22,665 nucleotides of DNA from Candidatus Omnitrophota bacterium (GTDB lineage Bacteria; Ratteibacteria; UBA8468; MWAK01), in contig JAPLMK010000040.1 of assembly GCA_026387085.1 (NCBI GenBank), forward strand, positions 1 to 22,665. Reading direction: 5' to 3'. A program made the translations under genes and the position numbers. Each line of letters opens with the position of its first letter. The first letter of the stretch is position 1. Of the stretch, positions 15,126 through 22,665 are shown piece by piece. The notes beneath the pieces were generated by a model that saw only the letters and a program-made list of their open reading frames with translations, had not been told where the DNA came from and did no database searches.

Positions 15126-15184
15126 TGGATAACCCGCAGTTTGTGGTTGCTTTCGGCGCCGCCCTCTCTTCGTTACATCAATAA
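15116..15184 (+). pseudogene. Possible 3' tail of an ASKHA-type ATPase/activase gene
   Basis: In the frame ending at TAA 15182-15184, the translation N-P-Q-F-V-V-A-F-G-A-A-L-S-S-L-H looks like the C-terminus of BadF/activase-type ASKHA ATPases ('ALGAAL'). No start or upstream domain is present, so only a tail remains. It overlaps the end of amrS by a few bases. The identification rests on a very short stretch. Confidence 0.3.
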
Positions 15185-16194
15185 ACAAATACCCCGGCAA
15201 TTTTTGCCCCGCAGAAAGAACAGCATCCACCCGCTATTTTGTTCCCGGTCAGTGCAAATCCGAAACGGCTGATTACCGCTTTGCCGCAATCAGAACAAAA
15301 AGTGCTTTCACCGGAACCACCGTCCAGATTACCGGAATAGACGAATCGAAGTCCGGCGTCCAAGCCAATCTGCCGGGCATGGTCTATCGTTTCCGGCGGA
15401 GTAGGGGAGGAGGCATCCATTCGATACCGGGGAAAAAAACGGCTGATGTGCCAGGGCGTATCCGGGCCCAGGTTATCCCGGATAAAAAAAGCGATATCTT
15501 GCAATTCCGCATCGCTGTCGTTTAGCCCCGGCAGGACCAGGGTGGTCACCTCCACCCAGAGATTCCGCTCCTTCATTAAAATCAGGGTATCCAGGACCGG
15601 CTTTAAACTCCCTCCGCATATTTTACGGTAATATTCCTCCCGGAAACTCTTCAAGTCAACGTTGGCCGCATCAAGATAAGGCGCAATCGCCTTAAGCGGC
15701 TCCGCTTCGATGTATCCGTTAGTTACGAAATTGTTGGCCAAGCCTTCCTTTTTAGCCCGGACTGCCGTATCAAAGGCGTATTCAAAAAAGACAGTCGGTT
15801 CCGTATAGGTATAAGAGATAGACAAACATCCGGCTTGTTTCGCCCGGCGGACAACTTCAGCCGGCGGCAGGTCATATCCGTCGATTTCAACCGTTTCCTT
15901 GCCGGCCTGGGAAATATCGCTATTTTGGCAAAAACGGCAGGAAAGATTGCAACCAACCGTGGCTACGGAAAAAGAGGTGGAGCCGGGCAAAAAATGAAAT
16001 AACGGTTTCTTTTCAATCGGGTCAACGTGAGCGGAGATTGCCTTCTGATAAACCAGGGAGTAAAGGATTCCGCCGCTATTCTCCCGCACGCCGCACAAGC
16101 CCCTTTTCCCGGGCAGAATTAAACAACGGTGCGGACAGAGCAGGCAACGTACCTTATCTTCTTCCTGTTTCCGGTAAAACTTCGCCTCAATCAT
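15178..16194 (-). CDS. amrS: AmmeMemoRadiSam system radical SAM enzyme
   Basis: The 338-residue enzyme has an N-terminal Cys region, C-L-L-C-P-H-R-C with C34 in G-L-C-G-V-R. The radical SAM cluster motif C-N-L-S-C-R-F-C (C82, C86, C89) follows, then Y-T-Y-T-E-P-T, V-T-N-G-Y, N-V-D-L-K-S-F and W-H-I-S-R-F-F-P. A C-terminal pair of Cys pairs (C-S-D-C-G, C-S-F-C-G) completes it. This architecture is that of AmrS, usually linked with AMMECR1- and Memo-type proteins; neither is in the window. The chemistry is not known to me. I chose ATG 16194, since the alternative GTG at 16215 adds seven non-conserved residues. No SD is present. Confidence 0.9.
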   Translation of the reverse strand: MIEAKFYRKQEEDKVRCLLCPHRCLILPGKRGLCGVRENSGGILYSLVYQKAISAHVDPIEKKPLFHFLPGSTSFSVATVGCNLSCRFCQNSDISQAGKETVEIDGYDLPPAEVVRRAKQAGCLSISYTYTEPTVFFEYAFDTAVRAKKEGLANNFVTNGYIEAEPLKAIAPYLDAANVDLKSFREEYYRKICGGSLKPVLDTLILMKERNLWVEVTTLVLPGLNDSDAELQDIAFFIRDNLGPDTPWHISRFFPRYRMDASSPTPPETIDHARQIGLDAGLRFVYSGNLDGGSGESTFCSDCGKAVISRFGFALTGNKIAGGCCSFCGAKIAGVFVY

Positions 16195-16235
16195 CACGAT
16201 GCAATATGATAACACGTTCCAACCAAAGATTAAAA

Positions 16236-16265
16236 TTGACCCGGCAACACAAGAAGCGTTACAAT
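16236..16265 (+). promoter_or_regulatory. Promoter giving a leaderless beta-CASP mRNA
   Basis: TTGACC at 16236-16241, an 18-bp spacer and TACAAT at 16260-16265. ATG 16272 begins 6 nt after the -10 box, exactly where transcription should start. No SD exists before it. Confidence 0.7.
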
Positions 16266-16271
16266 TAAGTT

Positions 16272-17669
16272 ATGAAAATCACCTTTCTCGGAGCAACCGA
16301 AAACGTAACCGGTTCCAGATTCCTGGTCGAAACCGGAAAATCGCGTAATTTAGTGGACTGCGGCCTATACCAGGAAAGAGATTTCGTCAACCGCAACTGG
16401 GAAGATTTTGCGGTGGCTCCCGCCAGTATCGAAAATGTCTTTTTAACCCACGCGCACCTTGACCATTGCGGATATTTGCCCAAACTGGTAAAGTCCGGAT
16501 TCAGGGGTGCAATATTTTGTACGCCCCCCACCCAGGAAATTGCGCAAATCATACTCCTTGATTCCGCTAAAATACAAGAAGAAGACGCCGTCAAAAAAAG
16601 AGAGCGGCACCAGCGCGAGGGCAAAAGAGGCGCCTATCCGGAAATTCCCCTTTACACGGTTGAAGACGCCAAAAATGTCTTTCCGTTATTTAGAAGCATC
16701 CCGTACGAAGAACCGACCCGGGTCTCCCCGGAAATCAGGATAACGCTCCACAACGCCGGGCATATCCTGGGCGCAGCCACAATAGAGTTGGAAGCAACCG
16801 AAGGCGGGAACACAAAGAGAGCGGTTTTTTCCGGAGATATCGGCCGCTGGAACCGGCCCATCGTGGAGAACCCGACCATACCGGAAAAAGCCGACTATCT
16901 TTTCATGGAATCAACTTACGGAGACCGTCTACATGAAGCAGGCGCGGACTCGGAGGCGAAATTTAAAAAAATAATCATCGCAGCACAGCAACAGGGGGGG
17001 AACGTGGTTATTCCGGTCTTTGCGACCGAAAGAGCCCAGGACTTACTTTATTATTTAAGTATTTTACTGAGAACCAACCAAATCAAGCCGGTTCCCGTCT
17101 TTATTGACAGTCCCATGGCGATAAACATCACCGATGTTTTCAGAAAATTTGTCAGTTATCTCGATGCCGAAACAAGGGCGTTGATTGAAAAAGGAGAATC
17201 TCCGTTCAGTTTCCCCCAATTAAATATTTCCCGGACAACCGAAGAATCAAAAAGAATAAACGCGACAAAAGGAACTTCGATTATTCTGGCCGGTTCCGGA
17301 ATGTGCACGGGCGGAAGGATAAAACACCATATTCGGGAAAACATTACCCGGCCGGAGAGTACTATTCTTTTTGTGGGCTATCAGGCGCAAGGGACGCTCG
17401 GCCGGGAAATTACGGAAGGGGCTCGAACAATCAGAATCTTCAATGAAACTTATCCGGTCCGCGCCAAAATTGAAAACGTGGGCGGTTTTTCCGCCCACGC
17501 CGACCAGCAAGAACTTCTCCGTTGGGTTTCCGGATTTAAAAAACCGCCGGAAAAGATATTCATCATCCACGGCGAAAAAGAAACCGCGGTCAAATTTGGA
17601 GATATCTTACAAAAAAATATCAAGAGCAATATTATCATACCAAAATATCAGCAGGAGATTGTGCTTTAA
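16272..17669 (+). CDS. MBL-fold beta-CASP RNA-processing exonuclease-like protein
   Basis: The 465-residue protein combines a metallo-beta-lactamase domain with a beta-CASP and RNA-specificity C-terminal region. Motif II, H-A-H-L-D-H, is at 60-65; further metal and CASP motifs are A-G-H-I-L-G, S-G-D-I-G, E-S-T-Y-G-D, A-G-S-G-M-C-T-G-G-R and G-F-S-A-H-A-D. These match the CPSF73/Ysh1-like bacterial 'MBL fold RNA specificity' hydrolases, which act on RNA in the cytoplasm. All metal-ligand motifs are present and the length is usual, so it should be active. It is divergent from amrS with a gap of about 77 bp holding its promoter. The specific RNA target is unknown. Confidence 0.92.
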   Translation: MKITFLGATENVTGSRFLVETGKSRNLVDCGLYQERDFVNRNWEDFAVAPASIENVFLTHAHLDHCGYLPKLVKSGFRGAIFCTPPTQEIAQIILLDSAKIQEEDAVKKRERHQREGKRGAYPEIPLYTVEDAKNVFPLFRSIPYEEPTRVSPEIRITLHNAGHILGAATIELEATEGGNTKRAVFSGDIGRWNRPIVENPTIPEKADYLFMESTYGDRLHEAGADSEAKFKKIIIAAQQQGGNVVIPVFATERAQDLLYYLSILLRTNQIKPVPVFIDSPMAINITDVFRKFVSYLDAETRALIEKGESPFSFPQLNISRTTEESKRINATKGTSIILAGSGMCTGGRIKHHIRENITRPESTILFVGYQAQGTLGREITEGARTIRIFNETYPVRAKIENVGGFSAHADQQELLRWVSGFKKPPEKIFIIHGEKETAVKFGDILQKNIKSNIIIPKYQQEIVL

Positions 17670-17702
17670 TTTTTCACTGCCGATAAACTGCTATTTTCAA
17701 AA

Positions 17703-18224
17703 TTATTTTTTGGGATTTTCGGCTAAATAATCACCGATGAAAGCATCAACCGTATCGTTGATCTGACTGCGCACATTTACAGCCAGGTCCGCCACCCAGG
17801 TAATTTCCACTCCGCCACTCTTTTCCCAGGTTGTAGCCCACAAATAAGCTGATTTTACCGGTTTTTTCCTTTCCAGCATCACCACCTGCTTTAATTGCAC
17901 GGTGGTACCGTATACATACTCTAACCCCGAAACAAATTTCGCCGTATTAACGATGACGTACAGGTAAGATGATGTCGGAAGGCTCAAGGATTTCTCCACC
18001 GGAACAACCTTAATACCGGCAGCGCAAAGCCTTGATTCTACGTCGGTTTTTATCTGCTCCTTATTCAAGCCGTCTTTGCTTGCTTCCGGGTCGATATCTT
18101 CGACAAACACTCCAACCGCTTTTAAGCCATGAAAAGGTATTCGGTTCTCCGCGGCAGCACCCGGAAAAGAACGCGAGGTTAAAAAGAAACCCATCGCTAA
18201 TAGCAAAACCGCGTTTTTCCTCAT
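17703..18224 (-). CDS. Secreted protein of unknown function
   Basis: The 173-residue protein starts with a Sec signal peptide (N-A-V-L-L-L-A-M-G-F-F-L) cleaved near A-A-A. The mature part has V-G-V-F-V-E-D-I-D-P-E, T-D-V-E-S-R-L-C-A-A-G-I-K-V, Y-L-Y-V-I-V-N-T, a V-Q-L-K-Q-V-V-M-L strand and a late A-T-T-W. I know this pattern only from unnamed exported proteins in environmental bacteria. It lies 19 nt downstream of pal on the same strand and is probably co-transcribed with it, so an envelope role is plausible. ATG 18224 is the only sensible start for the signal. Confidence 0.7.
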   Translation of the reverse strand: MRKNAVLLLAMGFFLTSRSFPGAAAENRIPFHGLKAVGVFVEDIDPEASKDGLNKEQIKTDVESRLCAAGIKVVPVEKSLSLPTSSYLYVIVNTAKFVSGLEYVYGTTVQLKQVVMLERKKPVKSAYLWATTWEKSGGVEITWVADLAVNVRSQINDTVDAFIGDYLAENPKK

Positions 18225-18243
18225 TTCCGCTCTTTTACGAAAA

Positions 18244-18846
18244 CTATTCCATAATCTTGAACTGGCAGTTACGTGTCAGCGCCCAGGCGGTTTCGGTGTG
18301 AGCCGGGTCTGTCGGCTGGTTTTCGCCGTAACTAACCGTACCCATCCGTTCCGGGGCAATTCCCAGGGAAACCAGATAACGCCGGGCGGAAAGGGCGCGG
18401 CGCTCGCCTAAAGCCATATTGTACTCTTCCGTACCCAATTCATCGCAGTTACCTTCAATTACAATCTTAACCTTAGGATTTTTCTTCAAATAATCGGTCA
18501 CCTTTTCCAGAGCTAACCGGGCATCGGCCCGAATGTCGCTTTTGTCAAAATCAAAATAAATCGTCTTAAAGACCGCCTTTTCTTCGTCTGTTACCGGTTC
18601 CCGGGTCACCCCTTCTGACATAGCAACGGGAATTCCTTCACCCTGCAGGGCTTGTGCCTGATCTTCTTTAGTAGCCAGGCCTTCGTTCGGTTCCAGGATC
18701 GGCTTTACTTCCTTAACCGTAGCTTCAGATGTTGCCTCGGGCGCCACCGCTTTCACCGGTTTTTTTATTTCCACCCGGCCGGCGCAACCAGCCACAAAGA
18801 AAAATAAAGCTAAAAACCCGACACCGAAAATAATCTTCTTTCCCAT
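18244..18846 (-). CDS. pal: Peptidoglycan-associated lipoprotein
   Basis: The 200-residue protein has a lipoprotein signal with lipobox V-A-G-C (Cys21). A charged linker follows, then a C-terminal OmpA-like peptidoglycan-binding domain (about 95-200) with I-Y-F-D-F-D-K-S-D-I, G-N-C-D-E-L-G-T-E-E-Y-N and A-L-G-E-R-R-A. Pal anchors the outer membrane to the cell wall and works with TolB; tol genes are not in the window. A strong SD (GGGAGG) precedes ATG 18846 and a promoter lies at 18903-18932. Asp and Arg ligands for diaminopimelate are present, though the usual His of G-H-A-D-E is replaced by Asn in G-N-C-D-E. Confidence 0.93.
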   Translation of the reverse strand: MGKKIIFGVGFLALFFFVAGCAGRVEIKKPVKAVAPEATSEATVKEVKPILEPNEGLATKEDQAQALQGEGIPVAMSEGVTREPVTDEEKAVFKTIYFDFDKSDIRADARLALEKVTDYLKKNPKVKIVIEGNCDELGTEEYNMALGERRALSARRYLVSLGIAPERMGTVSYGENQPTDPAHTETAWALTRNCQFKIME

Positions 18847-18902
18847 GTAACCTCCCGGTAATTAAGATTTAAAAACTAAATCAATTCAAAGCATTCTCCC
18901 TG

Positions 18903-18932
18903 ATTATACTCCGACTTCCTAAACCTTGTAAA
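18903..18932 (-). promoter_or_regulatory. Promoter of pal
   Basis: On the minus strand TTTACA (18932-18927), an 18-bp spacer and TATAAT (18908-18903). Predicted start near 18896, about 50 nt before the pal ATG. It is back to back with the promoter at 18947. Confidence 0.65.
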
Positions 18933-18946
18933 GCCGCCGCCCACTC

Positions 18947-18975
18947 TTGCGTTTCTCTTTACTTTAAGTTATACT
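18947..18975 (+). promoter_or_regulatory. Promoter of the DUF4412-type gene
   Basis: TTGCGT at 18947-18952, a 17-bp spacer and TATACT at 18970-18975. Predicted start near 18982, giving a 35-nt leader with a GGGGGG SD before ATG 19017. Confidence 0.6.
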
Positions 18976-19016
18976 TTGCTTTCACGCAAATTCTAAAAAT
19001 AAGTAAAGGGGGGAAT

Positions 19017-19577
19017 ATGAAATTTAAGCTGCTGTTGGTTGCAACATTGTTAGCCCTGGGTACGATTTTTAGCGGGATTGCAGTCGCGTTTGATTTCTCC
19101 GCGGACACGGTAATGAAACAAAAGGGTCAGAAAACAATGACCGGAAAGATATTCGTGTCCGGCGACAAATCACGGATGGAGATGTCAAAGATGGTGGTTA
19201 TCGCCCGCATGGACAAAAAAATAACCTGGATGTTGATGCCGGAACAGAATATGTATATGGAAAGCAAACTAAAACCCGGCAGCGTTCCGGTGGAAAAAGA
19301 TTCCGCGCAGGTAGAAAAAGTGCTCATCGGTAAAGACACGGTGGACGGAAAACCGGCAACCAAATACAAAATGACTTTTACTGATAGCAAGGAAAAAAAT
19401 GCCGTCTACCAGTGGTTTCTCGATGCAAACGGATTTCCGGTAAAGACCGCGGCCCTGGATGACAGCTGGTCTCATGAATACGCAAATATCAAACAGGGAA
19501 AACAACCGGCGGATCTTTTCGAGGTTCCCGCCGGATACAATAAGTTTTCCGTACCAACCATGCCCGGCCGCAACTAA
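19017..19577 (+). CDS. DUF4412-type secreted protein (LolA-like fold)
   Basis: The 186-residue protein starts with a Sec signal peptide (K-L-L-L-V-A-T-L-L-A-L-G) cleaved near A-V-A-F. It then matches the DUF4412 pattern: S-A-D-T-V-M-K-Q-K-G-Q, G-K-I-F-V-S-G-D-K-S-R-M-E-M, W-M-L-M-P-E-Q-N-M-Y-M-E and a C-terminal F-E-V-P-A-G-Y. Relatives are periplasmic LolA/LolB-like beta proteins of unclear function. It is the second such protein in the window, besides the one at 2706-3503. A G-rich SD precedes ATG 19017. It converges on purL without a clear terminator. Confidence 0.75.
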   Translation: MKFKLLLVATLLALGTIFSGIAVAFDFSADTVMKQKGQKTMTGKIFVSGDKSRMEMSKMVVIARMDKKITWMLMPEQNMYMESKLKPGSVPVEKDSAQVEKVLIGKDTVDGKPATKYKMTFTDSKEKNAVYQWFLDANGFPVKTAALDDSWSHEYANIKQGKQPADLFEVPAGYNKFSVPTMPGRN

Positions 19578-19635
19578 ATTGGTTGGAAACCGGGGAACAC
19601 AACAGGCAAGAACAGAATACTATTCAACCGGATAA

Positions 19636-21949
19636 TTACCAGGGCAGGGAACCTTTCCAAATCCGGAAAAGCGCTTTCAGGTCTTCGGAAATGATGGTGG
19701 ATTTATTCAGGCCTTTTACTTTCAAAACCGGCTTCTTGATAGTTTCGCCGATACAACCGAACGAATGATCGGGAAAGAGTTTCTCGAACTTGGTTCTGTT
19801 TGCCGGAGAAACTTCCACCAGGAACCGGCTGGCTGATTCGGAAAAAAGGATTGCGTCCGGACAGGCCGGGCCGGAATAAAGAACTTGCCTTAAATCTATC
19901 TCCAGGCCAATCATCCCGCCGAAAGCCATTTCAGCGGCGGAAACAGCCAGTCCTCCCTCCGAAAGGTCGTGGCAGGAAAAGACCAGCCCGGAATTTATCG
20001 CCTCATGTAAAGCAATCATCCTTTTTTTAGCTTTGGCAACATTCACTTCCGGAACCCGGCCGCCGTCCTGTTTCAATATCCGGAGATAGTGAGAACCGCC
20101 TAATTCCTCGCCTTTGGTTTCACCCAGCAGGTAAAGAAGGTTTCCGGCCTCCTTTAAATCCATGGAGACCACCCGGCTGGCATCCCGGATAACGGATACA
20201 GCGGAAATAAGCAGGGTAGGGGGGATAGAAATGCGCGCGCCTTCTTCGGTCACAAAATAGTTATTGAGGCTATCTTTACCGGAAATGAACGGCGTTCCGA
20301 AGCCGGAACCGATTTCATAGCAGGCGCGGGCCGCCCTGACCAGACTACCCAAAATCTCCGGGTCTCCGGTATCGCCCCAGCAAAAATTATCCAGCAAGCT
20401 GGCGTTTTGAATATCTCCGCCGACCGCAACTAAATTACGCAGGGCCTCATCGATCGCGTTAGCCGCGGAAAGATACGGATCAAATTTACCGTATAAATTT
20501 AAGCCGTTGGATACAACAATTCCCTTCTTGCCTTTGATATGAAGCGGCTTCAAAACAACCGCGTCCGAAGGCCCGCCGAAAGAGACCAGCGGTTTCAGGA
20601 TCGTCTGACCCTGGACTTCGTGATCGTATTGCCGGATAACCTTTTCCTTGCTGGCGATATTGTGATGGCTGAGCAGCAACTTCAAAATATTCGGATAATC
20701 AGATTTGCGGGACAAATCCGGCTTTTTGAAAGAAGGCGTCCGGTAAATTGCCTTTCTCCGGATTCTGGGCAGTCCGTCATATAAAAAAGAGGTTTTCAAG
20801 TTTCCGACTTCTTTTTTTTGATAAAACAGGCGCAGAATTCCGGTTCCGGTAAATTCCTTCCCGGTTCTCCGGAGGTACGGCTAAAACCATCCTTTCCTGC
20901 GCCTCAGAAACCCAGATTTCCCAGGGAGCCAAACCGGCATACTTGAGCGGCACTTTCTCCAGGTGGACATCGACACCGGTCTCGCTGCCTAATTCACCGA
21001 CCGCGGAAGAGAGCCCGCCGGCGCCGCAATCCGTAATAGAGCGGAAAAGATTTTGGTCCCGGGCCACCAACAAAACATCCAGGACTTTCTTTTCGGTAAT
21101 AGGCGCTCCGATTTGGACCACACTGGCAGAAATTCCTTTCTTCAAATTTAAAGAGGAGAAAGTAGCGCCGTGGATCCCGTCCCGGCCCGTCCGGCCGCCG
21201 ACTACCAGAACCAGGTCTCCCGGCTTAACTTCTTTCTCGATCTTATCCCTGGGAATAAGACCCAGGGTACCGCAGTAAACCAGGGGGTTTGCCAGATAAC
21301 CTTCATCAAAGAGAATAGCGCCGTTGGCCGTCGGGATTCCCATCCGGTTTCCATAATCGCGCACACCGCTCACCACTCCTTTGTAAATACGCCGCGGATG
21401 CAGAACAGAGGCGGGCAATTTATCGTAAGGATAATCAAGCGGGCCAAAACAGAAGACATCGGTATTGAGAATCGGCTTCGCGCCCAGGCCTACACCCAGA
21501 ATGTCCCGGATAACACCGCCAATTCCGGTTTCAGCGCCGCCGTACGGCTCTAAAGCCGAGGGATGGTTGTGGGTCTCCACCTTAAAGGCAACCGCATATT
21601 CCCGGTCAAACTCAACTACGCCGGCATTATCCTTAAAGACCGAAAGGCAGTAGGGCTTTTTTAGTTCTTCGGTCTCCCGGAAAAGGGTGCTCTTTAAAAG
21701 GTTATCGATTACCTCTTTCCGGCCGTCTTCCTCATACTCGATTATCCCGCGGAAAACCTTGTGAATGCAGTGTTCCGACCATGTCTGGGCAATCATTTCC
21801 AGTTCGATATCCGTAGGGTTGCGTCCCAACCGGCTGAAATAGGCCTGGATAACCTCCATCTCTTCCCGGCTTAACGCCAGCAGATACTTCCGGCTGATTT
21901 CAACCAGGTCTTCCGGCTTTTTCCCGATAATTGCTATTTTGCGTATCAT
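19636..21949 (-). CDS. purL: Phosphoribosylformylglycinamidine synthase PurL, frameshifted
   Basis: PurL converts FGAR to FGAM in purine synthesis. The N-terminal frame (21949 to about 20848) has T-W-S-E-H-C, K-V-E-T-H-N-H-P-S, G-G-A-E-T-G-I-G-G and V-S-E-A-Q-E-R-M-V-L-A-V-P-P-E-N. It is then lost after R-E-G-I. The sequence continues in another frame with F-T-G-T-G-I-L-R-L-F-Y at about 20846 and runs to 19636 with S-F-G-G-P-S-D-A, G-K-D-S-L-N-N, C-H-D-L-S-E-G-G and S-A-S-R-F-L-V-E-V. Comparison with the family suggests a missing stretch of roughly 15-20 residues at the break, with GGAATT as possible junction homology. Together the parts form a near full-length protein. No separate purS is seen. 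Confidence 0.9.
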
Positions 21950-21981
21950 TTCCGTTATATTTTAATCCGGAGAAACAATTT

Positions 21982-22665
21982 TTACAATTTTAAAAAAGCG
22001 TGGGCAAAAAGAACCGCGTCATCCAGTAAATTACATACGGAAGCGTATTCGTTAGGCTGGTGAGCCGTTCCAGCCACCTTGCTCCAGACCACCGCCGGAT
22101 ATCCGGCTTGTCGGACAAAAGAAGCGCAGGTGCCCCAACCCACCCCTCGTACTTTCGGCCGGACATTGAAAAGATCCCGGACCAATTTCACCATATCCTG
22201 AATCAAAGGATTTTTCGGGTCGGTAACGGTTGCGACTTCCTTCTGAATCACCTTAATGGTAATTTTCACCTTCCGCTCTTTTTCAATCCTTTTTTTCATC
22301 GCATCAAAATAAGCCAGTACCGCGGCAATAGAGTAGCAGGGCAAAATACGGCAATCGACAAAAAAAGTATCCGTGCCGGGGATAGTATTTATGTTCCCGA
22401 CGTTTTCGAGACGGCGGGTAGGTTCAAAAGAGGAAAGAGCGGGCTGAAACCGTTGGTCCCGTTCTCCGAACTTTTGCCGGATTTCTCCAAACCGGCTGAT
22501 AAAAACGGAAGCGGCCTCCATGGCGTTGATGCCTTTATCCGACATGCTGGCATGGCTTTGCCGGCCCATCGTATCAACCTGAAACCAAAGCAGTGATTTT
22601 TCCGCAAATTCAACCAGCGACCCGTCCGGACTGCCTCCGTCCGGAATCAGGAAAATGTCGCCCTT
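21982..22665 (-). CDS. M20-family metallopeptidase/deacylase, partial
   Basis: The gene enters from the right edge and ends at 21982; the start and first metal-binding motifs lie outside. The visible part contains L-I-P-D-G-G, G-R-Q-S-H-A-S, N-I-N-T-I-P-G-T-D, the dimerisation domain and the final T-A-H-Q-P-N-E-Y-A metal-site motif. This pattern fits DapE/ArgE-like zinc amidohydrolases of the M20 family; the exact substrate is uncertain. It lies 32 nt upstream of purL on the same strand and is probably in the same transcript. Confidence 0.85.
   Translation of the reverse strand, partial: KGDIFLIPDGGSPDGSLVEFAEKSLLWFQVDTMGRQSHASMSDKGINAMEAASVFISRFGEIRQKFGERDQRFQPALSSFEPTRRLENVGNINTIPGTDTFFVDCRILPCYSIAAVLAYFDAMKKRIEKERKVKITIKVIQKEVATVTDPKNPLIQDMVKLVRDLFNVRPKVRGVGWGTCASFVRQAGYPAVVWSKVAGTAHQPNEYASVCNLLDDAVLFAHAFLKL

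Noticed and set aside
15126..15272. Continuation of the 14991 secreted-protein frame
   Set aside because: After about 15115 the codons run over an unrelated tail and the antisense strand of amrS, so this part is not real coding sequence.

Overview
This window looks like a chromosomal segment from an uncultured diderm (Gram-negative-type) bacterium. A Pal lipoprotein, a YbgC thioesterase, a LolA-like carrier and several Sec signal peptides point to an outer membrane. The housekeeping genes are bacterial: a dnaG-rpoD-coaX operon, purL, proC and mtnP. Composition is moderate GC, with A/T-rich intergenic regions carrying near-consensus sigma-70 promoters. The accessory set (AmrS radical SAM enzyme, DUF4416, a QueG-like Fe-S protein, a PqqD-type protein beside a MacB-like ABC pair) fits a candidate phylum such as Omnitrophota or a relative. 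That placement is inference, not proof.

Layout. 1-302: leader region with a promoter. 303-2631 (+): ybgC, a small zincin metallopeptidase, a TM2-like membrane protein and a secreted protein of unknown function, closed by a perfect bidirectional terminator at 2651-2686. 2706-4381 (-): LolA-like protein and a broken amidohydrolase. 4483-8876 (+): PqqD-like protein, compact FtsX/MacB-type permease, ABC ATPase, proC, PfkB kinase, mtnP, with two long imperfect hairpins around mtnP. 8969-12600 (-): dnaG, rpoD and coaX joined by 4-nt and 1-nt overlaps. 12696-12862: a 167-bp inverted-repeat-bounded structured element. 12895-14954 (+): overlapping QueG-like / DUF4416 / PHP genes. 14991-15184: a chimeric stretch of gene fragments. 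15178-16194 (-): amrS. 16272-17669 (+): beta-CASP RNase-type MBL protein. 17703-18846 (-): secreted unknown protein and pal. 19017-19577 (+): DUF4412-type secreted protein. 19636-22665 (-): purL and an M20 peptidase running off the right edge.

Two themes stand out. First, five loci that should be intact are broken: the amidohydrolase, rpoD, dnaG, purL and the 14991-15184 fragments. In rpoD a 35-nt block is repeated with only synonymous differences, which is the signature of two strain variants joined in an assembly. Essential genes cannot all be dead, so I favour local assembly artefacts. Second, several genes have a -10 box directly upstream of the ATG and no Shine-Dalgarno sequence, while other genes, mostly operon-internal ones or ones with longer leaders, have good SDs. 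This suggests frequent leaderless transcription.

The best candidate for an under-described system is 4483-6240. It pairs a PqqD/RRE-like protein with a minimal MacB-like exporter, and I see no visible radical SAM or peptide partner in that operon.
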